A stretch of DNA of 28,820 nt. Origin: Hypsibius dujardini (Eukaryota > Tardigrada > Eutardigrada > Parachela > Hypsibiidae). The stretch lies in NCBI GenBank assembly GCA_001579985.1, contig LRSR01003848.1, positions 1 to 28,820 on the forward strand. Direction: 5' to 3'. The translations under genes were made by a program, and so were the position numbers. The notes under the pieces are model-generated. The model did not search any database, was not told the DNA's origin, and worked only from the letters and a program-made list of their open reading frames with translations. Below are positions 20,044 to 28,820 of this stretch, in pieces (position 1 is the first letter of the stretch; every line of letters begins with the position of its first letter).

Positions 20044-20694
20044 CTAGTATTTTAGTCCTCGCTCATCCACATGCTCCGCCAACCGGGCCTCTTTTGCCTC
20101 ACCCAACAAGGGCACTCGTATATCATGCGGCACGGCCAGTGGAAGCGGGGGCCTGGGCGTGTTCGGTTCTAATGCCCATACTGTCCGGTCGTACTCAGGG
20201 GTCTTACATATTTTATTGCACAACTGCGGCTCTGGATGAAACGTGTGCCAACACTATTGACCATCTATGAATTTGCAGTGTTTGCAGCGCACCGTAGTGA
20301 CCCAATCGCCGCTTGGGTAGTCTTTGTTGTGAAAACGACAAGTTCCGTTGTTCGGGTAGCGTCAACTCTGGGGGTTTTTATCCTCCGGTCCGTCCCCGTC
20401 CTTGGCGGTGTCCCTCGTGGTCGCGGTAGTTGTGGTGCTTTCACCGTATCCTTTATTGGGACGGGAGGCTTTGATGGCCTGTTCGATCGACCAGACTTCC
20501 GATTCTGGCAGAGGACCCTGGTACGACCAAATTCTGTCCAGAACCATTGGGCAGTTACAGCCGCAATTGGTTGAGTCACCGCTGCCGTCTACAACGGTCT
20601 ACAGCGGTACACATCCTGTGGAGCTTGATGGCCTCGGAGATGTCCCTGGTCGATTAAAATGGTTCGGGTTGTTCGCGTTGCGCCAAGGTCTCCG
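20044..20694 (-). pseudogene. Decayed paralogue of the secreted Cys-rich protein
   Basis: One frame on the minus strand reads as protein for about 215 codons, broken only by stops: TAG 20601-20599, TGA 20364-20362 and TAG 20256-20254, ending at TAG 20046-20044. Its core (CRFHNKDYPSGD, VRCKHCKFIDGQ, then Cys) aligns with CMHKNKDCSGD, VYCEHC, IDGQWC of the gene at 18248-18836. The third stop sits exactly at the Trp of IDGQW, a TGG to TAG change. Upstream it has a CGCNCP cluster and a Thr-rich segment; downstream a Pro-rich then charged tail (EAKEARLAEHVDE). The first stop could instead be an intron acceptor (ctgtag|acc). No frameshifts, so inactivation looks recent. No signal peptide exon was found. 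Confidence 0.6.
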
Positions 20695-20814
20695 TTATTA
20701 GGAATAGCATGGAGAATACGACTAGGGTACCTACTTAGTACAACATCCTCTCTCATGGGCAAGAAAATTACGGACGATCAGCGAAAACTGAAGTTTTTTC
20801 TATTTTCATCGAAG

Positions 20815-21520
20815 GTGGTCTTTAAAGTGGAGCATACTCGTTTTGACTCGAAAAAACGGTTTAACTTGGCCACGGAGATTTTCCTCCCTATTAGAGTGGG
20901 TTTTTTTCATGAATACTTGTTCATATATCATGATTTTACATTGGGGTCTCGGGCTGGAAATCACATGCGCGGTTTCAGAAAAAAATACGAAAGAAAACAA
21001 TTCTCGCACCACTTTGTGTCATGACTTAGGGCTTGATTAAGTGATTGATTAGCAACGTTTTTGAAGTTTCAATTTTTTTGATCCCAACCACTGTGAAAAC
21101 AAATATTTTTTTAAAACGTTTGATTCCAAGATTTTTGACACCCTCCTATGCAAAATTTGATTTGGAATCGATTGACATTAAAATCTTTTTTCTGCCAGGG
21201 GGCGGAGCTATGAGCTAGTTTCAATCTAGGCTTCCGAGTGACATTGCCAAAATGACCCATAGTTTCGCCCCCTGGCATCCAAATAAGATTCTGCTAATGT
21301 CAATCGATTTCAAATTGAATTTGAAGTGGAGGGGTGTTAAAAGTCTTGGAATCAAAAGTTTTCCAAAAAACGAAGTTTTACAGTGGTTGGGATCAAAAAA
21401 ATTGAAACTTCGGAAACGTTGCTAATCAATCAATCAAGCCTCGGGCTATAGCACAACGTGGTGCAGGAATTTTTTTCCTTTTTTTTCTGAAACCGCGGAT
21501 GTGATTTCTAGCCCAAATTA
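20815..21520. mobile_element. Foldback element with long imperfect inverted arms
   Basis: The left arm (about 20951-21230) and right arm (about 21250-21516) are inverted copies: 'gattgattagcaacgtt', 'cccaaccactgtgaaaac', 'aatcgattgacatta' and 'gccagggggcg' each recur as complements. The left side carries an extra segment also seen in the partial copy at 1-345, so the full element begins near 20815. No transposase. Confidence 0.65.
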
Positions 21521-22144
21521 AGGTAGGAAAATGAAATGAATATACTCATTTACATTACCCTACGATATGGTTTGGTCTTAGTCAATGAATAATAATTGAA
21601 GAATATGTTTCGGATGCCCAGTTCAAATTATGAAGTCTGACAGCCATAAAATGACAGACAGCAATTTCTCAATGGTACATTCTTGTAGTGTATATGCTTG
21701 AGTCACCTTCCACAGTCACCTTGCAGCTAATGCGTGTCTTTCTGTAAGAACCGTAGCGTTGTTATATAGACCCTTCCGAGCACCCGAGAGCCGTGTTTTG
21801 TAACATCATTGGTGAGCCAGCAGAGTACTACTGTAATACAGTCTTACTAAGAGCTTCTGCCGTATATGACAATTCTGTTTGAGTATCATCTAAAATGAGT
21901 CGAATTATCTAAACATTACTTCTTCCAGATCAATTGACCAGACCTTGCAGTACTCGTCTCTGACGCCAGTTCGAAATTTAATGCAGAACCAATTCTGCCG
22001 GTGCTGCATCGTAGTCAACTAAAATGTAAAAATCTGATCTGACAAAAAATATTGCTCTTAATGGTCGGATATTTAGTAGCATCTGCACCGCGTAATAATT
22101 CTTCCCACAGAAAAAATGTACACATCAAACACCACCGCAAAAGT
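21521..22144. other. 3' flank of the GPCR gene, nothing else recognised
   Basis: No ORF of interest. A possible minus-strand polyadenylation signal ATTAAA (21982-21977) lies about 165 nt beyond the receptor stop codon. Confidence 0.35.
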
Positions 22145-25100
22145 CTAAAGCATGACGATCAAGTCCCTATACTGCTGCGGAGAAGGCGGAGCCAGGGATA
22201 GTCGAATCGTATCCTTCCTGATTATTGCATCCGTATCCGCGGTCCCTCCAGAATTTGAGTTCCACGAAGAGACTCTCGCCCTTGTCGGCAAATCTCCCAC
22301 GTCACTGCCACGTCCCACCGTCGACGGTACCGGACTCCTACCCCCCAGCTTCCCCCCTCCAACACCGTTATGATGCAAACTCGGCGTACTCCCACTGTTC
22401 ACCCCGACCAACTTCTGCGCGCTCTTGCCCTTGACACACCGATCGAACATGGCTTTGATCGGCATGTTGAAGATGACGTAGATGATGGGATTGACACAGC
22501 TGGAAAACCAGGCCAGACATTGGGCCAGGGTCCGCACTGCTGGGGGGATGACCTTCCGGTAGCGGTAGTCGGTCCACACGTTGAGGAGGGTCATGGTGAA
22601 GTAAGGCGCCCAGCAGAACATGTAGCAAGAGAGGATGCAGATGGTGATTTGGATGGTGCGGACCTTGGCGCGCTCGACAGACCCGTCCACGGTGACGTTG
22701 TTGCGACGGAGGGCGACGGACTCGCTACCGCCGGTACTGCCACCGCCGTTGGTCAGTTGGACGTGTTGGTTGGTGCTGCGCCAGACCACCAGGGCGATCT
22801 TGATGTAGCAGAAGGCGACAAAGCAGAGCGGGACGACGAAGACGTAGGACGCGAGCCAGGAGACGTAGAGTTTACGCTGCCAGGGGGCGCTGTAGCCTTG
22901 CGATTTGCAGGCGTATTTGGCTGTCCCGTCGGGGTAGGTTCCGTCTGTTACCTATATTTAGAGGTGAGGATGCAGGATTTATTTAATTAATTCCGACTAA
23001 AACCTTTTACACTTTTTTCACTAAAGTCACCCCCTTTTTTCATATAAAATAAATTTAAAAATGAAGTTACCGTTTGGCTGTTGCACTAGATATTATGTAT
23101 TTCATTGTCCTGACAAGCTAAGCTAAACATCTCAAGTTTGTTCACAAAACTCAGCTGGAAGTGTCAATTGCTTAAAGAGGATATTGCAACCAACTTTAAT
23201 TGAGATTCTTCTCGGCGTCATTTACTAAACGATACGTTACTACATTGCACGGAGCATATGTATCAGCTGTCAAAACTGTAGAATCAATTACATTACATTC
23301 CCGGTAAGAAACCAGATACGTAAAATACATCTCTCATGCATACATTTTTATCTCTGAACGAGAAAATGTAATTGAAAGAGAAATGTATTCCATTGAATTC
23401 GGGAATTATGATTGCATCGATCTTTGAAACAGCGAAATATAAACGAAGGAAATGACATACATTCCCAATATAAAAACAAAAACTATTTTGGTGATTCAAA
23501 TTTTTATTTTGTGCTTGTACAAAATTTAAACGTATTTTCACATATAATTGTGAATTAAATGAATGCTAAGCTAAAACGAGTTGAAATGGGGTTCACACTA
23601 AAGCGGAGTGTCTAAGGCGGATGGCTTTAGCGGTTTCAAAAATATTTATCAAGTAAGTTTGATACACTTGTTAGTTTTTAGATTTTTCCAACTCGAAGGT
23701 TAATATCTGGGAAAGTTGTCCACATTAGTCCTACATCTGTTATGTTCCAAGTAGTGTAACATACATTTTGTTAGTAAAGAATAATATCCGAATGATTCTG
23801 CTTGCAATGGTGTTTGGATTGCTAGGAAGCGCATAGTTTCATTAAGTGAGGCTAGGGTACTTTCGTTTGTTGACTATTTGGAAAAACAAGTGTAAGACGT
23901 AGCGTTAAATAATTTTGCTGCGTTTCCATGTGATCGTAATATATATTTCCTGCATGATATGCGATGCGAAATAGACGACTTGAGACAAATGCACCCAATT
24001 TCTACGGCAATTCAAGTGGGATTCATATGCGTCTTTACTATGTAATAAGTCGATCGAGCACTACTGTACAGAAACTTTGCTGAATTATTTGCAATAGAGA
24101 AAAAAATGCTGAATTGCTTCCCTACATTTCACTGATCTCATTTTAAAACAAAAACCTTTTTTGATTCGAGTAAATACGTTAGATACGAGTTTGCTTAAAA
24201 GTGGTAAAAGTAAATCTTTTGAACGAAAAAAATGATCAGCTAGCGATTTAAACAAACTTCTTTAGTTTCCGAATCTCGAAAAGTGGTGCAATAGTATTCG
24301 AACAAGTTGCAATTGGGGGACAGTTGCACATCATAGATGATTCGTACATGGTAAGCCATATATTGCAGATTTTGTACCTGAAGGAAAATGAATAGCTGAG
24401 GTATGGCCACGATGATGGCCAAGATCCATGAGGCGACAATCATCTTCCGGCTCCTCGATATCGTCCGGCTGAAGGCCATCGGTTTGCAGATGGCCTCGTA
24501 CCGGTCGAAGCTCATCGACATGAGGATAAAGGCGGTAGTGGCAAAGAGGAGGCACTGCACGTAAGTGATTAACTTGCAGGCGAATGCACCCAAGATCCAT
24601 CCCCCGAAGGCGTCCCAAATCAGCTCGGTTGACATCGAAAATATTGCAATTAAAATATCACCTACATCAAAATAATAGATAATTATCATTTATGCGTGAC
24701 AATACAAGTATGTGTATCGTTCATCTTACGGAGAAAAGTTTCTTAAATGTGCATAAATATGCATGTAAATAATTAGGCCTCTCCGTAGTAGTAGTCACAA
24801 GCAAACCTCCCGGCATTATAATTAGAAAGGTTGTTTAATTGATAAAAAAAAGATTGCACTGCTAGTAGCGGTTCTCGAAAAATCCATTGCTTTGCTCTAG
24901 CGCAAGGAATGAGTCGTAGCGTAATTAATAATTAAATAATAGTTATTCGAAAGAGTAAATGATTGCAGTTAGCGTCGACTGGAAAATCAAACAGGCTTAT
25001 AGCGCAAAGTACATTCATGAGCTACTCACACCTAAATACACCTAAATATCTGAGTGTACAAATACGAGTATATAATATCCATTAATTGCATAAGTTTTTT

Positions 25101-25819
25101 TGAATAGACATTAATTAAGGAAAAAGATATTTCAACTTAAAGTCATTAGTTTTTTACATATTATTATACACTGATTTAGATAATGATTTAGAAATACTCT
25201 GTTCTGGATCCCTCGATGAATGAGTGCTAATATTCCTGAAGAGAGGCGTATTCTTATTCTCTTTGAAAAACACTAAAAAATTGATATAAAATTCACTTAC
25301 AAAAATAAAAGAATGAAATAACAGACAAAATAGAAAAAGTAAAAGTTTTAGACAAATAAGTTAGCACTGATTCTTTGGACACTACAATTTTCTTATCATT
25401 TAGATCTAAAGTATTGTGGGTATTGGATGTGCCAGGAGAAGACAACAGAGAACGATTTTGGACCTTTTCCTACAGCATTTCATACTACAGTGGTACAAAA
25501 AACACATTTACGTACTGATAGCAAGTGACATAACGAAAATGGTCACCGGTCGCTGGCATCCCTGTGTTTTGTACAGGTATATCAGGACTGACGTGTTGCC
25601 CACCAGGGCGATTATCATAAAAAATGATAACAGCACCATCTGCAGCACTTCTTCCGATTGTTTCCCCGCAGCAGCCGCAGGCATCGTCGCATTCCCTGCC
25701 GCATTCTCGGTGTTCGTTATCGCATTTGACGGGGAGGGGGTGATGAGTGCTTCCGGGGATCCAGCTGTTACCGCCACCGCCCACCACGCCGACAATGACG
25801 ACGGTAATGTCGAGCTCAT
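22145..25819 (-). CDS. Neuropeptide GPCR, vasopressin/oxytocin - CCAP - NPS receptor group
   Basis: Exons 25819-25516, 24661-24378 and 22951-22145 join in frame (phases 1 and 0) to 465 codons, 464 residues, with clean GT-AG sites. The N-terminus has an NAT glycosylation sequon. TM1 carries GNTSVLIYLY; TM2 begins across the first junction as SLAISDILIA (conserved Asp). TM3 has the disulfide Cys (GAFACKLI) and DRYEAICKP. TM4 ends in PQLFIFLQ. Extracellular loop 2 has Cys followed by APWQRKLYVSW, the CxxxxxxPW arrangement of vasopressin-type receptors. TM6 is AKVRTIQITI...CWAPYF and TM7 is SSCVNPIIY. The C-tail ends in a Ser/Pro-rich stretch. These motifs fit receptors for vasopressin/oxytocin-like peptides, CCAP or neuropeptide S, signalling through G proteins at the plasma membrane; I cannot pick one. 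Intron 1 is 854 nt and intron 2 is 1426 nt; both are AT-rich. No inactivating change seen. Confidence 0.85.
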
Positions 25820-28800
25820 TCCTGGGCAATTAATTCAGGCAATCCTGAAACACAAAATGTTTTACACACATTTTAACCAACAACAAAAATGTGCATTACC
25901 CTTAAATTCGCAGGAAATTGCGCTTAGAAATACGATGCTCACTGCTATCTCTCTTGCTTAAAGTTTGCTTAACAAATTGGGGTAACAAACTAGTTTTTAT
26001 TCGAGTAACATTTAGCTGCTAAGAATTGTTTTGTCTTTCGTTTCTTTTATTAACCCAAGGGATTTACTTTAGTTTAGAAAATATACTTCACAATTATTTC
26101 ATTGCAATTAAATCCTTATGATAAATTTTTTAATTAAATCTGTCAAATTAAATCCTTAACAAATAACATTTTTTTTAGTTTTCATACAAAATTAACACAA
26201 CAAAAGTTAATGAATTAATTACATTCTTATAGCTTAAGCTAGTCTTGCTATCCTCTACAGGCATGCAATAATTTGATAACAGTTGCTTTGTTTTGTCTTT
26301 GAATCGTTTGTTTTAATAACCAAGGGAATTGGTTAGTTTTACTGAATATATTTCTTTAACTACGTTCAGATTGAATCTTAAGCACAAAAATGTTTTCATT
26401 TAGTGTTTTTACAAAACGTGACATAACAAAAATTAAGAAATTAATTATATTTTTATTCTTTGGGTCAGTTTTGCCATCCCTGACTAGAAGTATGTGATAA
26501 CTGTCAATCCATCCTAAATGCCATTTTCCACTGGTCCAATTATGTATTGACAATCACACTCCACACAAAGTCAAAATAGTATGCGACAATCCATTCATCC
26601 CAAAGAAAGAGTATAAGGACACACGTAACCTACGACCTGCCTACCACTTCAAAAACAATTTGAAACGCATGGGCGTTTTCATCAACGAACATCCACTCAT
26701 CCCTTAATGTGTACTAGTACGATTTTCAGTATATACTGCAACGACGAAAAAAACACAAACCCGTTTCCGGACCTCGCAAACTGATCCTCGCATTTGACAG
26801 TGTATCTGCTTGTGTGTATTGATCGATTGCAGGGCGTTGCCCCATTCCATGCCAATGGTATGATGTAACTTGCCAAATTATTCCCTCTTCACTCCTTGGG
26901 GCTGTTTTGACGATCCTTTGATCTTGTGGTTGGATTACTTGTTTGTCTAAGAAGAAATTTTTTACGAAGGGAACCGGAGGAGAGGAGAAGGTTTGGACAA
27001 TGCGGAGCGATATAATTGCCTTGATAGAAAAGAGGCATTTCGGTAGCTTTGGCCTTGAAGCCGTTGTCTGCCCGGTTGTTATCTAATCAATAGTCTCGTC
27101 TCGCGAAAGAATAAAGTTGGAATTTAAAGAAAGACACCTTTTTGGTCAGGAATCGCAGTCGTACGACATATTAGAGAATTTTAAACATTTTCAGCCGGAT
27201 TTTCCAAGCGGAGAAATCATGCTTGGAAACTTGATAGAAAAGGTGTGAGTATTTCGTATTCAGAGTGAAACATGTTTATATTAAATCAGCACTGCCCCAA
27301 CAGACTTACATAGAAGATGGTCAGGCTAGAATAGGCGCAGCTGTGATAAATGCATGCTCGTTCTCGCACCAGCAGTGGGAAAATATAATATCCCAGCTAC
27401 AGGATAAGATTCCACACGGCGAATTTAAGCGGCAAAAAATATCCAAGCATCTGCAGATTTTTCATTAAACAAATCTTTGTGTTAACCTCATCAAGGGGGC
27501 AAATGCTCAAAAAGGGACGAAACAGCATCTACAGTAAAATATTCCGCTCAAACTGTTGTTGTCATCCTCACATTCCGTGGAAGTAACTGTTTTCATATAT
27601 TGATCGATTGGAGGGCGTTTCCAAGCCATGCAAACACACATGGGCACATATGTCGTGTAGTGTCGTAACAACGCAATGCTCACACGGTTCGTCCTCTTTT
27701 CACGGCCACATACGTAAGCAAGAAGGGTTCCTCTCTCTTGGGAGGAAGAACGCGTGGAAAAACAAATCAGACAGCGTTCATATGAGACAATGTCGACGCA
27801 CTGATCATGACCGTGAATAACGACAACAACAACACAATCAAAGATGCGCTAAAACGCGGGATGAAATGACAATTCGCTAGGGTCCCTCTCCTCATGTCTC
27901 TCTTCGTGTCTCTCTCCATCTATCCCTGACGTGCTGTGCCGATTTCACATATGTAGTAAGCATACTGCGAGCACATGTTCCGACTTGGGAATAGAATTTT
28001 CGAAGTAAATTAATAACGGAAACGTTTTTTTGCCCCAATCGAATTTGTGGTGCAGCAATGACCTTGACAGTTGGTGTGTGTGATTTACGTAAGCTATTTT
28101 TCTAAGCGAAACACGGAAGCAGATAGAAAGACTAAAACGCAGTACTCATTGGTGGATTGATTAGGGGATTGTGTTTTGAGGTTAATCCAGCTGTCTGCGT
28201 TGTGGCTGATCTGTGTGGGAGAATAATGATCAATCTCAATAAATTAGTAAAAGGTCGTGACATTCGCACATCGTTGCGTTACTCAAATGAACGAGGGAAA
28301 TAAATGTTTTCAAGGATTTTTTGCATAGCTGCATATTATGGAGGCTTTTTTACTTCAAGAAGAGCAGTACCCCAGCTCGTCACAACTATTCCTTTTGTAA
28401 TTGATTCTACAAATCTTAATCCCATCGAAATCTGTCCATTATTATTATGATAATTTATTTTGAATTTTGGTCACTCACAAATAATTTCCCTTCCTCTTCT
28501 GTTATCGCCCGCTCTTGCTCACCAATAACATAAAATGTTTATCTCTTGATGAAACAAAGCCTTAATTCACATATAATTACGTTTCTTTTCAAGAGGAGTT
28601 GTGTTATTTCATGCAGTTTGACTTCTAACCGAATATTTGGAATTTTTCATGCCTTTATTCTATCAATATTTTTGGGGATTAACTAAAAATATTTTTGTTT
28701 GATTTGAACTGAAAACTCTCGGTTTCTAAGTGTCAATAGAATCCATTTTCAGCGACACATTCAGAGAGACATCCGATGCCTGTGTGAGAGGTATGGAATA

Positions 28801-28820
28801 ATTTGTGACGCATGAGGACT
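25820..28820. other. 3-kb region without a recognisable gene
   Basis: AT-rich upstream flank of the receptor gene. It includes a degenerate tandem duplication (26027-26510) and a shared string attgatcgattg.agggcgtt at about 26819 and 27599. One 67-codon open frame at 27265-27468 (+) matches nothing I know; I give it little weight. Confidence 0.4.
26027..26510. repeat. Degenerate tandem duplication (two copies of about 220-260 bp)
   Basis: Copy A 26027-26285 and copy B 26291-26510 share, in order, ttttgtcttt, an aaccaaggga-like block, acaaaa..aacataacaaaa-like and aattaatta blocks, 'gccatcc/gctatcc' and 'tgataac'. Low-complexity AT content inflates the match, so the call is moderate. Confidence 0.45.

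Noticed and set aside
20236-20701. Overlapping + strand open frames of about 100-112 codons
   Set aside because: They are antisense to the decayed Cys-rich gene and show no domain.
22370-22990. 206-codon open frame on the + strand
   Set aside because: Antisense of GPCR exon 3; Asp/Gly/Val-rich composition typical of a shadow frame.
24240-24377. Read-through extension of GPCR exon 2
   Set aside because: The donor cag|gtac at 24377 joins in phase to exon 3, restoring extracellular loop 2 and TM5; the read-through tail has no such features.
25416-25961. 181-codon open frame on the + strand
   Set aside because: It overlaps GPCR exon 1 in antisense; the sense strand gives signature TM1 and a phase-matched splice site.
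27265-27468. 67-codon open frame on the + strand
   Set aside because: It has no recognisable motif, no splice partners and no neighbouring coding signal; length is within chance.
1-28820. CRISPR arrays, operons, bacterial-type terminators or ribosome binding sites
   Set aside because: The sequence is eukaryotic (spliced genes, animal GPCRs); no such structures were seen.

Overview
The window is animal nuclear DNA. Genes are split by GT-AG introns, some very short (71 and 73 nt) and some of 0.7-1.4 kb. It encodes animal-type neuropeptide receptors and is littered with small inverted-repeat (foldback/MITE) elements. The mix of compact introns, a vasopressin/CCAP/NPS-type receptor and small secreted Cys-rich proteins suggests an ecdysozoan. 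A tardigrade is my best guess, but that is inference only; no diagnostic marker is present.

Left third (1.5-12.4 kb, all + strand): a cluster of four genes built on the HSP70 nucleotide-binding domain (NBD). Copy 1 (1497-2893) has a frameshift and stops in a remnant kinase N-lobe. Copies 2 (4631-6215) and 3 (6446-10617) come from a tandem duplication of about 1.82 kb whose junction lies at 6166/6167. Copy 2 has a frameshift and loses its 3' part at the junction. Copy 3 is the most complete and the most striking locus here: an HSP70-type NBD followed by two MAP3K-like protein kinase domains, about 1103 residues in four recognisable exons, with a single 1-nt frameshift near 7041. Its third intron coincides exactly with a 715-bp hAT-like element with 8-bp target duplications. 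It looks like an intron born from a transposon insertion in the kinase catalytic loop. Copy 4 (11214-12395) is an intact single-exon gene for an HSP70 NBD alone, without a substrate-binding domain.

Middle (13.0-15.9 kb, - strand): a three-exon rhodopsin-class GPCR whose exons join in frame to 360 codons, but which carries two in-frame stops (TGA, TAA) in its first exon. Its introns hold two MITEs. Its 3' end converges on HSP70 copy 4, with facing polyadenylation signals 52 nt apart.

16.1-21.5 kb: several foldback elements, one intact small secreted Cys-rich protein gene (18248-18836, - strand), and a decayed relative of it (20044-20694, - strand) with three in-frame stops, one of them at a conserved Trp.

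Right third (22.1-25.8 kb, - strand): an intact three-exon GPCR of the vasopressin/oxytocin-CCAP-NPS receptor group, 464 residues. From 25.8 kb to the end I see no convincing gene, only AT-rich sequence with a degenerate tandem duplication.
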